A stretch of DNA of 39,326 nucleotides from Pirellula sp. GTDB lineage: Bacteria; Planctomycetota; Planctomycetia; Pirellulales; Pirellulaceae. Positions 25,500-34,177 of this stretch are shown here, piece after piece. The position numbers were made by a program, and so were the translations under genes. Location of the stretch: positions 1 to 39,326 of the forward strand of contig JAJTID010000114.1 in NCBI GenBank assembly GCA_021300155.1. Direction: 5' to 3'. Each line of letters starts with the position of its first letter. The stretch's first letter is position 1. The notes under the pieces were generated by a model. It was not told the origin of the DNA. It ran no database searches and worked only from the letters and a program-made list of their open reading frames with translations.

Positions 25500-26666
25500 A
25501 TGAAAAAGACAGTCATTCTTGGTTTTGCTTCGCTTCTTTTCGTTTCGAGTGATTTGTTGGCGGAGGAGCCGATGGGCCCTAGCCAAATGCAATCGCCTCG
25601 CCGATTGGCTCTTCTTGTTTCTTCGGGTGGTGCCCCGACAAAGTCACCAGAGCAAGATTGCGGATCCGATAACGAAGATGCTTCAAGCTCCAACCTCCAA
25701 TACAGCGAGTTGCTAAGTGGCTGGCTAAAGAGTCAACCGAAGTTTACTACTTTGTTCGCTGTGCATTTCGCCTCCGAGGAACAAGCACCAGTGGTTCAAT
25801 GCACAACGACACGTGTCGCGGATGAGATCCAAAAGGTCGGGGATAATCTCAACATTCCTCGCGTCACAAAACCAATGATGTTTTCGACCGGCTTTCCTGC
25901 GGGGCTTGGGGAAATTGTTGACGAAGTAATTTCGTGTGGCCATCGAATTTGTAATGGCAAGCAGTGTGTTGATGTTAGTGATGAGACTGTCAAAGGGAGC
26001 GATCGCACTAGCGAAAACACTCCTGAAGACGATCAGCCTATCATGATGGTGCCTGTGGCGCCGCCTGCTCCGCCAGCTGTCTTCGTTGCTGAATCCGCAG
26101 AGCAATCCCGCGATCCGCTTGCAGATATGCTTCTGCATGATAGGAGCCTTAATCAAGCAGAGGTTTCTGTCCCAGTCGGTAAGTTCGTTCGATTGATGAT
26201 GGATCGGGCTGAAATGGCAACTCGATTGGAGATGCACGAGCAGATCGCGAGCGAACGTGCTGCAGCAATGGAGCAGATTCTGGCTTTGTCAGACAAAAAC
26301 GCCAAGCTTGCAACACAATTGGCGATCGCAGAAGTTCGGCAACAGCACACCGATAGTCTTGTAGCCTCCATGGCTGAGAGAGCCGAGAGTGCATTGAAGT
26401 TATCCGCTGCTTCTGCTGCTACAACTCAGAGCACAAACGGAGTGAACGAGACACAATCTCCCGCGATGAAAGCGATCCAAGAAGACTTGGCAAACATTCG
26501 CAAGCAGATGTCGCTTCTTCGACGAACGCAGCCTGTTCCTTTCGCAGCCAGTTCCGTGGGACTGCCTGTTCGACCTTATATTCCAACAGCTCAAGTGCTC
26601 GTGCCGCCTTCCATCGATGACAACGAATCTGAATCGTCCGATGCGACACAATCGACGATCAAGTAA
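25500..26666 (+). CDS. Exported coiled-coil protein of unknown function
   Basis: A 388-residue protein not recognised as a known family. The start at 25500 is chosen because MKKTVILGFASLLFVSSDLLAEE is a clean signal peptide (cut after LLA) with a CGGAGG ribosome site 8 bases upstream; longer in-frame starts hide the signal. Residues about 155-185 contain two Cys within a CGHRICNGKQC pattern, possibly a disulfide. Residues about 225-330 are helical and charged (RLMMDRAEMATRLEMHEQIASE and onward), likely a coiled coil. A second helix with DLANIRKQMSLL follows, and a Pro/Ser-rich tail. A role as an envelope structural or scaffold protein is only a guess. Confidence 0.75.
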   Translation: MKKTVILGFASLLFVSSDLLAEEPMGPSQMQSPRRLALLVSSGGAPTKSPEQDCGSDNEDASSSNLQYSELLSGWLKSQPKFTTLFAVHFASEEQAPVVQCTTTRVADEIQKVGDNLNIPRVTKPMMFSTGFPAGLGEIVDEVISCGHRICNGKQCVDVSDETVKGSDRTSENTPEDDQPIMMVPVAPPAPPAVFVAESAEQSRDPLADMLLHDRSLNQAEVSVPVGKFVRLMMDRAEMATRLEMHEQIASERAAAMEQILALSDKNAKLATQLAIAEVRQQHTDSLVASMAERAESALKLSAASAATTQSTNGVNETQSPAMKAIQEDLANIRKQMSLLRRTQPVPFAASSVGLPVRPYIPTAQVLVPPSIDDNESESSDATQSTIK

Positions 26667-26755
26667 GCGAGCTATAGAACAGGCTGGCTAGGGTCGATCC
26701 GTCGTTTCAAACAATCGCCCATCCCGTATCCCGCATTCCTTAGGATTTTATTAGC

Positions 26756-27805
26756 ATGTTGCGTTTCATGAATCTTACCCCGCTTTGCCTCATCGCGACG
26801 ATATGCTTCACAAGCAGTTCTGTCGATGGGCAACAGCCTGCTGGGTCGGGCTTAAAGTCTCTTTTGGTTCGTGATGCAGCTGATCAGTCTTCGGCTTCGG
26901 GTAAAGTCCCGGCGAAGCCTGCTTCGATGAAAGAGGAGAAGCCGTCGACTCCAAAACTCAACCCGGTGGAGCGAAAGACCATCAAAGAGAACGCGAGTGC
27001 TGAAGGTGGTGAGACACACCTTCTTCGCTACAAGTTTACGGCCGGCACGCGAGTGGTTAGCGAAGTTACTCACTTGGCAAAAACCAACACCAAAATAGAT
27101 GTGACAGAAGAAGATGCGAATTCACGAACTGTTTCCCAGAAGACTTGGGACTTTGTGTCTGCCGAAAAAGGCAAGATGACATTCGAGTACCGGATTACAT
27201 CCATTGATATGTCTCAAAGGAAGGGAAGCGCTGAGGAGCTTAGGTATTCATCAAAAGATGGGGAGGCTCCCCATCCACAGTTCCAATCGGCAGCCGATTC
27301 CATTGGACGCGTGATATCGACAGTGACGATCGACGAGCAAGGGTTGATCATTGCGAGAAGTGATGAGATCAATCCACCGAGCTTGGGGATGGGCGACATT
27401 ACCTTGCCATTACCAGAAAAAGCGGTCGCGATCGGCGGCTCTTGGGAATGCCCTCGCGAGATGCGAATTCGACGGGAAGATGGCTCTCAAAAAGTAGTTC
27501 GATTCCGAGAGCTTTACAAACTAGACAAAGTGAGCCTGGGGGTAGCAACAGTATCAGTTCGAAGTGAAATGATCACCATCATCACCGATCCGAAAGAGGA
27601 GGCCCAAGTGCTTCAACAGTTGAGCAATGGTACCGTGCGTTTCGATATGGAAGCAGGACGGATGATTGCAAAGGATCTCACATGGGACAAGCGAGTGATC
27701 GACTTTGCTGGGCCTGGAAGTTCAATGGAATACAACTCCCGACTCAGTGAAGAAGTCACCAAAACGGAATCGTTTACGCCTCCATCAAGAACCGCGAGAA
27801 AGTAG
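26756..27805 (+). CDS. Exported beta-rich protein of unknown function
   Basis: A 349-residue protein with an N-terminal signal peptide (about 1-25, cut near VDG-QQ). A Lys/Pro/Ser-rich linker (about 35-80) follows, then a region rich in alternating polar and hydrophobic strands, such as LLRYKFTAGTRVVSEVTH, GKMTFEYRITSIDM and GRVISTVTIDEQGLI. The layout recalls planctomycete exported proteins of the DUF6263 type, which I cannot confirm. No catalytic motif is visible. A second ATG five codons downstream (26771) is an alternative start. It lies 89 bases after the coiled-coil gene and may be co-transcribed with it. Confidence 0.75.
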   Translation: MLRFMNLTPLCLIATICFTSSSVDGQQPAGSGLKSLLVRDAADQSSASGKVPAKPASMKEEKPSTPKLNPVERKTIKENASAEGGETHLLRYKFTAGTRVVSEVTHLAKTNTKIDVTEEDANSRTVSQKTWDFVSAEKGKMTFEYRITSIDMSQRKGSAEELRYSSKDGEAPHPQFQSAADSIGRVISTVTIDEQGLIIARSDEINPPSLGMGDITLPLPEKAVAIGGSWECPREMRIRREDGSQKVVRFRELYKLDKVSLGVATVSVRSEMITIITDPKEEAQVLQQLSNGTVRFDMEAGRMIAKDLTWDKRVIDFAGPGSSMEYNSRLSEEVTKTESFTPPSRTARK

Positions 27806-27976
27806 TTGGCGTTGTCCTGCGACCGCCAGGCATCTCATTGACGCCCGAATTCTAAATCATAACATGCCGATTTGGGGATCACCTTTCGCATCTTGGATCT
27901 GTATAATTGATTGGGAATAACGCCAGATGTATTCATTGCTGGCTCCTTCGAAAACCAATCCATTCACAGGGCCCCA

Positions 27977-28717
27977 ATGATTCATGCGAATCAGCTAGTC
28001 AAGAAGTTCTCGATCCGCGGTGAGTCACTTATTGCTGTCAATGAAGTGAGTTTTCAGGTCTCCAAAGGAGAAGTATATGGACTCCTTGGACCGAACGGTG
28101 CAGGCAAGACGACGACCTTGCGAATGGTCATGGGGCTTTTGGAACCCGATAGTGGTTGGGTAAGCATCGATGGAAAGGTTACCTCGAACGATTCGATGGA
28201 ACATCGAAAAATGCTTGGCCTGATTTCGACCAACGACGGAGTCTATCCATGGTTGAGTGTTCGCGAGATGCTGATGTACTTCGCGGACCTTTATGCGGTA
28301 GATCTTGCTCTCGCAAAGGTGCGCATCGAAGAGCTTGCAAAACTATTGGACATGGAATCTATCCTCGACCAACGTTGTAGCACATTGAGCACAGGCCAGA
28401 AGCAGCGCGTAACGTGTGCACGAGGGTTGATGCACGATCCTCCTGTCATGCTTCTAGACGAACCGACACGAGGGCTCGATGTTGTCGGTAGCCAAACAAT
28501 ATTTCGTTTTATTGAACTCCTCAAAGAGCGGGGCAAGGCGATCCTACTTTCCACTCACCGGTTGGACGAGGCGGAACGCGTTTGTGATCGATTCGGATTA
28601 TTGCACCATGGGCATATGCAATATGAAGGAACATTGGTCGATTTGCAGAACGCCACTGGCCAGACGCATTTGACCGACATGTTTATCCAGCTAATCCAAT
28701 CACCAGCGAATGCTTAG
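27977..28717 (+). CDS. natA: ABC exporter ATP-binding protein (NatA-like)
   Basis: A 246-residue ATPase of the ABC-2 exporter type. Motifs: Walker A GPNGAGKTTT, Q-loop region LGLISTNDGVYPWLSVREML (with Asn-Asp where Gln-Glu-x is common), signature LSTGQKQRV, Walker B PVMLLDEPTRGLD, and switch His in LLSTHRLDEAERV. STGQKQ is the usual variant in NatA/CcmA-like exporters. The start at 27977 is chosen to begin just before the first strand (MIHANQLVKKFSI); upstream in-frame codons encode no conserved sequence. It is 14 bases from the permease-protease gene, which is its evident partner. Sodium export is the NatAB precedent, but the substrate here is unknown. Confidence 0.9.
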   Translation: MIHANQLVKKFSIRGESLIAVNEVSFQVSKGEVYGLLGPNGAGKTTTLRMVMGLLEPDSGWVSIDGKVTSNDSMEHRKMLGLISTNDGVYPWLSVREMLMYFADLYAVDLALAKVRIEELAKLLDMESILDQRCSTLSTGQKQRVTCARGLMHDPPVMLLDEPTRGLDVVGSQTIFRFIELLKERGKAILLSTHRLDEAERVCDRFGLLHHGHMQYEGTLVDLQNATGQTHLTDMFIQLIQSPANA

Positions 28718-28731
28718 AACAGACTCTTGAT

Positions 28732-30954
28732 ATGAATGATTACCTTGGTGGTGGTAGGTTGTGGCGAATGTGCCTGAAGGAATTGCGTGAGAGTCTTCGG
28801 GATCGCCGAACGGTCATGACGCTCATCTTGATGCCGATCTTGGTTTACCCGCTGTTGAGCATGGCTCTTCAGAGATTATTGATCGGGAGTGCTACCTCTA
28901 AGCAGGAAGAGATCTACATCATCGGAATCGATGATGAAAAGAAACAATCTCGGGTGGATGCGCTTTTGACCGAGGGGCAAAATCTCCTCAATGCGGGCAC
29001 AATCTCGCCGATTCCACCGATTGAGTTCCTGAAGAAGGCGTCTGTATCTGGTGATTTAGTCAAGCTGGGCAGTAGCAAAGAAGAGAAAAACGAAAATGAT
29101 CAATCTTCGTTTGATCCTCGAAAGTTTCGGTTGAAATGGATTGAGAAACCAAATCTGACTTTTGCGGTGGAACAAGGGTTGATCGACGTCGCCTTCACCA
29201 AATTGGATTTGAATGTCGTTTCGCTTCGACGCGGAAAAACGCAGTCCTTTGATGTCGAAATGCAGTTTCGTCAAGGTGATGCTCGAGGTGAGTCAGCCGC
29301 CATGATGCTGCGACGGATGTGCCAACTCATCAACGATCAACAGTATGAAGCACTGCGACAAAACATCGATTCCAATTTTTCGCCCGCCGTAGAGATGAAG
29401 ACGATAGGCATTGGCTCTTCTGTGGATCCCACTGCTTCGATCGCGGCGGTCATCCCATTGGTGCTCATTCTGATGACGATCACGGGCGCTGTCTATCCGG
29501 CAATTGATCTAACAGCCGGCGAAAGAGAACGAGGAACGATGGAAGCGATGATCGCTACTCCGGCCCCTCGTTTCGCGTTGCTGTTGAGTAAATACATTGC
29601 GGTCGTCACTGTAGCAATCTTAACTGCATTGGCGAATCTCTCTGCGACGTGGGTTACTCTGTCCTTTGGAGGTCTCGGCCAGGCGTTGCTGGGACCACGT
29701 GGATTCTCTCTTTGGACATTGATTCAGATACTGCCAATCCTCGTAATCTTTGCCGCATTCTTTAGTTCCATTCTTTTGGCACTCTGCTCGTTCGCAAAAA
29801 GCTTTAAGGAAGCCCAAGCGTATTTGATACCCGTGATGCTGTTGTCGTTGGCACCTGGGCTTGTGACATTGATGCCAAATGTAGAATTCACGACTCTCTA
29901 TGCAGTGATTCCACTGCTCAACGTGTTGCTGTTATCGCGCGACATTATGTCGGGCACACCAGAATTAGTCCCCTCGGTCGTGGCCGTCGTCACCACCATT
30001 TTTTATGGAGCTGCATCTCTGGTCGTTGCATCGAATCTTTTCGGCAGTGCGAACAGCGCGATGGGTAGCCAAGCGAACTGGTCCGATTTGATACGAAGGC
30101 CCACGAAAGCCGCTTCCTCACCGGATGTCGGCACATTCGCACTCTACTTGGCGATGCTCTTTCCTGTTCTCTTTGTCGTATCTAATTTGGGTACTTCGAT
30201 TACCAAAGATGCCAGTCTGTTGATGGGATTGAACGCTGTTGCACTCTTTGTGCTCTTTTTCGCGCTGCCAATGTTGTGGTTGATGTACCATCGCGTGTCA
30301 CTCTCGAATACCTTTCTAATCACGGATGGTTCTGAGGCTGGGTTGTCGCCCTCCAAGCGAATCGCGAGAGTCGCATGCATGTTCCTCGCGGTTTTGCTTC
30401 TGGCGAGTTCCGTTTGGATCTATGCAGTGGAAGGATTGCTTTTATTTCAATCCTGGAGCATCGCCGCTCAGTTCCCAGACCTAGAGAAACTCAAGAAAGA
30501 CTTCATGAGTATCCCGTTCCCATGGATCTTGTTGACACAAGCGATCGCACCGGCAGTTGCCGAAGAATTTTTCTTCCGCGGTTTTGCGCTGTCTGCGATG
30601 AAGACCAAAATGAATACGGTTCGAGCTGTTACGTTGACCGCATTATTGTTCGGTCTATTTCATGTGATTACTGGCAATGTCCTGTCTCCAGAAAAATTCG
30701 TACCAACATTTCTTTTAGGCATCGTCTTGGGGGCAACCGCCTCCTTGACCCGAACGATCTGGCCAGGAATCGTGCTTCATTTTTCCCACAATGCTCTCGT
30801 TTTGTGGTTCTCTCGTCTGGAAAAAGACCAATTGACGCGATGGTTTGGCGAAAGTGAACATATACCTGCCATCTGGATTGTAGCTGGTGGAGGAATCATC
30901 ATAGTAGGATTCGCCCTTTTGTTCCTCGCATCCCGGTTGAAACCGAACACATGA
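28732..30954 (+). CDS. ABC-2 permease (NatB-like) fused to a CPBP-family intramembrane protease
   Basis: A 740-residue membrane protein with two parts. Residues about 1-430 are an ABC-2 type permease of NatB kind: a cytoplasmic start KELRESLRDRRTVMTLILMPILVYPLL, a large external domain (about 50-225), then several membrane spans, with the coupling segment TAGERERGTMEAMIATPAP near 262. Residues about 450-730 hold further spans and a CPBP (CAAX protease and bacteriocin-processing) domain. Its signature residues are present: Glu611-Glu612 and Arg616 in EEFFFRG, His644 in FGLFH, and His686-Asn687 in FSHNAL. The protease is therefore probably active. Such fusions are known among planctomycete annotations as I recall. 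The stop overlaps the next start by 4 bases (ATGA), so the adaptor is translationally coupled. Confidence 0.9.
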   Translation: MNDYLGGGRLWRMCLKELRESLRDRRTVMTLILMPILVYPLLSMALQRLLIGSATSKQEEIYIIGIDDEKKQSRVDALLTEGQNLLNAGTISPIPPIEFLKKASVSGDLVKLGSSKEEKNENDQSSFDPRKFRLKWIEKPNLTFAVEQGLIDVAFTKLDLNVVSLRRGKTQSFDVEMQFRQGDARGESAAMMLRRMCQLINDQQYEALRQNIDSNFSPAVEMKTIGIGSSVDPTASIAAVIPLVLILMTITGAVYPAIDLTAGERERGTMEAMIATPAPRFALLLSKYIAVVTVAILTALANLSATWVTLSFGGLGQALLGPRGFSLWTLIQILPILVIFAAFFSSILLALCSFAKSFKEAQAYLIPVMLLSLAPGLVTLMPNVEFTTLYAVIPLLNVLLLSRDIMSGTPELVPSVVAVVTTIFYGAASLVVASNLFGSANSAMGSQANWSDLIRRPTKAASSPDVGTFALYLAMLFPVLFVVSNLGTSITKDASLLMGLNAVALFVLFFALPMLWLMYHRVSLSNTFLITDGSEAGLSPSKRIARVACMFLAVLLLASSVWIYAVEGLLLFQSWSIAAQFPDLEKLKKDFMSIPFPWILLTQAIAPAVAEEFFFRGFALSAMKTKMNTVRAVTLTALLFGLFHVITGNVLSPEKFVPTFLLGIVLGATASLTRTIWPGIVLHFSHNALVLWFSRLEKDQLTRWFGESEHIPAIWIVAGGGIIIVGFALLFLASRLKPNT

Positions 30955-32213
30955 AGACAGTAGCGATGTGGACTGTGATCCTTGCTGTAATTGGCACCGC
31001 CATTGGCTTTAGTGTCAAGCCGATCAGGGATTACATCGCCGAACGCAATCGACCTCGTTGGAAAACACAATCGATGGTCGTAGGAGAGATCATTCAGTCC
31101 GTCAACTCAACGGGTAAAGTCGAACCAGTCCGTCGTGTCAGCGTTGGTGCGTCCGTTAGTGGACCAATCAGCGAACTCAAGGTCGATTTCAATGACCCTG
31201 TGAAGGAAGGTCAATTGATGGCAAAGATTGATCAACGTCTCTACATAGCCAGCGTGCAACGCGACCAAGCTTCGCTTCGAACCCGTCAAGCCGAAGTGGC
31301 TCGAGCCGCTGCAATGTTTGAACAAGCTAAGAACGAAGAGCGACGCGGTATGGAACTCAAGACGGTGAAATCAGACTTTATCTCTGAAGCCGAACTAGAC
31401 CAAATCAAGTTTATGCGAATGACTCGCGATGCAGAGTTGCAAATCGCGAAGATGAACGTCGAACAAGCACAAGCGCAATTAGATAACTCCCAGGCAAACC
31501 TAAACTTTACAGAAATACGTTCACCATGCGATGGGATCGTGATCGACCGGAAAATCGATATTGGTCAAACTTTGGCGGCCCAGTTTCAAACGCCGGAGAT
31601 GTTCACCGTCGCACCTGCGATGGATAAGAAAATGCATATTTACGCTTCTGTTGACGAAGCGGATATCGGATTGATTGCACGTGCTCAAAAACAGAATCAG
31701 ACCGTCCGATTTACAGTGGATGCGTATCCTGACGAACTCTTCGATCAAGGGAGGATTTTGGAGGTTCGCTTAAGTAGCAAAGAAGAGCAAAATGTGATCA
31801 CCTACCCCGTGATTGTGGAAACGCCAAATTCTGACATGAAGCTACTACCTGGAATGACTGCCAGTCTTTCCTTTCAAATCGAAAGAAAACAAAACGTTCA
31901 GAAAATCCCAAATGCGGCTCTGCGTTTTTACCCACCGCGTGAGCGTGTTCATCCGGATGATCAAAAGATCCTGGATGGAAACGAGGAACAAAAAGATGCT
32001 GTAGCCGATTCCGCCAAAATGATGTCTGCAGATGAAAAAGCTCAAGCAAATCGATCACAAATCAGCCGCCACGTTTGGGTTTCGGACGGAGCATTTCTGC
32101 GAGCAAAGGCCATCAAGATTGGTGTTTCGGATAATCGATATACAGAACTCCTTTCCGGCGATGTGTCCGAAAATGATTTGCTTGTGGTGGGTGAAGAACT
32201 CAAGAAGAAGTAA
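30951..32213 (+). CDS. Periplasmic adaptor (membrane fusion) protein, MacA/HlyD-like
   Basis: A 420-residue adaptor with an N-terminal membrane anchor (about 5-23). The biotinyl-lipoyl-like half-motifs flank an alpha-helical hairpin: VGASVSGPISELKVDFNDPVKEGQLMAKID (about 63-92, written here as the first half) and IRSPCDGIVIDRKIDIGQTL (about 187-207). The hairpin is at about 100-180. Beta-barrel and membrane-proximal domains follow (about 215-320), then an insert rich in charged residues (about 325-370). This is the MacA pattern. The usual MacB partner is absent; instead the gene is coupled to a NatB-like permease. No outer-membrane TolC-type gene is seen. The combination suggests an envelope-spanning ABC exporter. 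Confidence 0.88.
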   Translation: MKTVAMWTVILAVIGTAIGFSVKPIRDYIAERNRPRWKTQSMVVGEIIQSVNSTGKVEPVRRVSVGASVSGPISELKVDFNDPVKEGQLMAKIDQRLYIASVQRDQASLRTRQAEVARAAAMFEQAKNEERRGMELKTVKSDFISEAELDQIKFMRMTRDAELQIAKMNVEQAQAQLDNSQANLNFTEIRSPCDGIVIDRKIDIGQTLAAQFQTPEMFTVAPAMDKKMHIYASVDEADIGLIARAQKQNQTVRFTVDAYPDELFDQGRILEVRLSSKEEQNVITYPVIVETPNSDMKLLPGMTASLSFQIERKQNVQKIPNAALRFYPPRERVHPDDQKILDGNEEQKDAVADSAKMMSADEKAQANRSQISRHVWVSDGAFLRAKAIKIGVSDNRYTELLSGDVSENDLLVVGEELKKK

Positions 32214-32237
32214 AGTTGCAAACAAGGCGACACAACG

Positions 32238-33173
32238 ATGAAACGAAGACAACTCCTCCAGTCGTCCCTTGCCTCAAGTCTGTTTCCTTGGCTGCTGGCA
32301 GAATCAAGTCCCGCGGCACCCCATGCGTCTTCATCCGAGCCCATAGAAATCGGTTTGTTGGCGGACATTCAATATGCGGACATCCAGTCAAAGGGAACGC
32401 GGTTCTACCGTGAGTCGATCGCCAAACTCCAGGAAGCGATCGACCATTTCAATGGCCTACCTTTGCGTTTCTGCGCAAATCTCGGCGATCTTATCGACAT
32501 GCATTGGGCAAGCTTCGATGCAATCTCAAAACCACTCGAACACCTGAAGCATTCAGTCTACCACGTGCTCGGCAACCATGATTTTGACGTTGAAGACAAA
32601 TTTAAAGATCAGGTTCCTGCACGTATCGGCATGAAGAGTCGCTATTACGCGGTTTCTCTGGACCATTGGAAGTTTCTCTTCTTGGATACAACCGATTTGA
32701 GTTTATACGCTCAGCCGAAGGAATCCCCGAAGTACTCCATTGCAGAGACTTTTCTGAACGATTCGAAAGCCAAAGGGGAAAAATGGGCCCAGTCATGGAA
32801 TGGCGCCATCGGCAATTCTCAATTGGACTGGATCAATACCGAGTGCGAGTCGGCAAACGCTCAAAGTGCTCGAGTATTGATATTCTCGCACCATCCTGTC
32901 AGCCCTGACAACGAACATAACCTGTGGAACTCAAGCCAACTGTTAGATATCGTAGGGAAGCAAACCTGCATTGCCGCATGGATCAATGGTCACAATCACG
33001 CAGGTAACTTAGGAGAGCAGTCGGGCGTTCCATTCGTGACCCTAAAGGGTATGGTCGAAACCAAGAACACGAATGCGTTCAGTACTCTTCGTTTGTTCGA
33101 CGATCGAATCCAGATCATCGGACATGGTCGCGAACCATCCCGCGAGTTCGCGATTAGAAAAAATCGAGGATGA
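32238..33173 (+). CDS. Exported metallophosphoesterase, Mn-dependent ADP-ribose/CDP-alcohol diphosphatase-like
   Basis: A 311-residue calcineurin-type phosphoesterase. The N-terminus (MKRRQLLQSSLASSLFPWLLA) is signal-like; the RR is reminiscent of a Tat signal, but the motif is incomplete. Metal-site motifs appear in order: LADIQYAD (Asp43, with Gln45 replacing the usual His), NLGDLID, GNHDFD, FSHHPVSP and NGHNHAGN. The D-x-Q start, the FYRESIAKLQEAI helix and SHHPVSP fit the ADPRibase-Mn subfamily. All expected metal ligands are present, so it is probably active; the substrate is inferred from subfamily only. It follows the adaptor gene by 24 bases and could share its transcript, and ends 15 bases from convergent fmdB. 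Confidence 0.82.
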   Translation: MKRRQLLQSSLASSLFPWLLAESSPAAPHASSSEPIEIGLLADIQYADIQSKGTRFYRESIAKLQEAIDHFNGLPLRFCANLGDLIDMHWASFDAISKPLEHLKHSVYHVLGNHDFDVEDKFKDQVPARIGMKSRYYAVSLDHWKFLFLDTTDLSLYAQPKESPKYSIAETFLNDSKAKGEKWAQSWNGAIGNSQLDWINTECESANAQSARVLIFSHHPVSPDNEHNLWNSSQLLDIVGKQTCIAAWINGHNHAGNLGEQSGVPFVTLKGMVETKNTNAFSTLRLFDDRIQIIGHGREPSREFAIRKNRG

Positions 33174-33188
33174 ATGTTCTGCTTGCGA

Positions 33189-33524
33189 TCATGAACTCGG
33201 TGGAGTCTTGGCTGCAGACTTGCTTTCGGCCTTGCTCTCGGATTTGGATTCAGATTTGCTCTCAGATTTCGTTTCACTCTTAGAATCGGAGCCACCAGTG
33301 GATGACTTCGAATCAGATGCAGCCGATTTCTTGTACGATTCGCTGCGATAATCGGTCTGATAGAAGCCCGATCCTTTGAACATCACAGCACCACCGGTTC
33401 CGATCAATCGCCGGAGTTTCTTTTTCTTACAAGATGGGCAAACCTTCTCTGGTTCCGCAGAGATCGATTGGTAAAGCTCGAACTTATGCTTGCAGGCATC
33501 GCACTCATAATCGTATGTTGGCAT
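33189..33524 (-). CDS. FmdB-family zinc-ribbon protein
   Basis: A 111-residue protein whose first 45 residues are the FmdB-type putative regulatory zinc ribbon: MPTYDYECDACKHKFEL with Cys8 and Cys11, and VCPSCKKKKLRRLIG with Cys29 and Cys32, followed by GSGFYQTDYR. The role of the family is not settled. The C-terminal half (about 70-111) is low complexity, made of Ser-Lys-Ser-Glu repeats, and probably disordered; such tails are common in the family. It begins 12 bases after the grpE stop on the same strand, so it is the last gene of the chaperone transcript. Confidence 0.88.
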   Translation of the reverse strand: MPTYDYECDACKHKFELYQSISAEPEKVCPSCKKKKLRRLIGTGGAVMFKGSGFYQTDYRSESYKKSAASDSKSSTGGSDSKSETKSESKSESKSESKAESKSAAKTPPSS

Positions 33525-33536
33525 ATTGCACCTTCG

Positions 33537-34100
33537 TTAAGATCCAGAACCTGTGGAAACGATCACCATGCTGGGACGAATGACTCGGTCATGCAACGTG
33601 TACCCCACCGAGGTTTCCATCATCACAACGCCTGCCGCATATTCATTGCTCGGTTGCTGTGCGATGGCTTGATGAATATTCGGGTCAAAAGGCTTACCTA
33701 ATCCAGGAATCGGTTTACAATGATGCTTCTCAAGTACTCCCGTCAATTGATGCAAAACCAGCTTGACTCCTTCTACGAGATTGCCGCTCTCACCCGCTTT
33801 TTGAGCAGACTCGGTCGCTCTATTCAGATTATCAACGACATCCAACATGTCTCGTACCAGATTACTGGAGGCATAGCGAAGCTGCTGTTCAGTATCCCTA
33901 AGCAATCGCTTACGAAAATTCTCTAACTCCGCTTGTGCTTTGAGTTCGCGGTCCCGCAAATCTGCCACTTGCTGCTCTAACATGTCCACCAGTTGTTCTG
34001 GCGACTCGTCGCCGGATTGGTCCGATGCTTCCATCTGCTCAAGGACAGAATCGAACGGGTCGTTAGTAAGGTCTTCTTTTGGATTTGTGTTTTCGCTCAT
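33537..34100 (-). CDS. grpE: Nucleotide exchange factor of DnaK
   Basis: A 187-residue GrpE, which releases ADP from DnaK in the Hsp70 cycle. The N-terminal tail is acidic, then a long helix with LRDRELKAQAELENFRKRLLRD, a helix region DMLDVVDNLNRA, and the C-terminal beta domain with KPFDPNIHQAIAQ and GYTLHDRVIRPSMVIVS. These are standard GrpE signatures and length. The ATG at 34100 is chosen (MSENTNPKEDL); an in-frame earlier ATG at 34130 adds ten unconserved residues. It lies 77 bases after dnaJ. dnaK itself is not in the window, so this DnaJ-GrpE pair works with a DnaK encoded elsewhere. Confidence 0.93.
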   Translation of the reverse strand: MSENTNPKEDLTNDPFDSVLEQMEASDQSGDESPEQLVDMLEQQVADLRDRELKAQAELENFRKRLLRDTEQQLRYASSNLVRDMLDVVDNLNRATESAQKAGESGNLVEGVKLVLHQLTGVLEKHHCKPIPGLGKPFDPNIHQAIAQQPSNEYAAGVVMMETSVGYTLHDRVIRPSMVIVSTGSGS

Positions 34101-34177
34101 GATTCGATTGAATCTCGCAATGTGTATCAATGAAGGACAATAAACTGTTCAATGGCAATCACTGGTTCGCCAATCCA

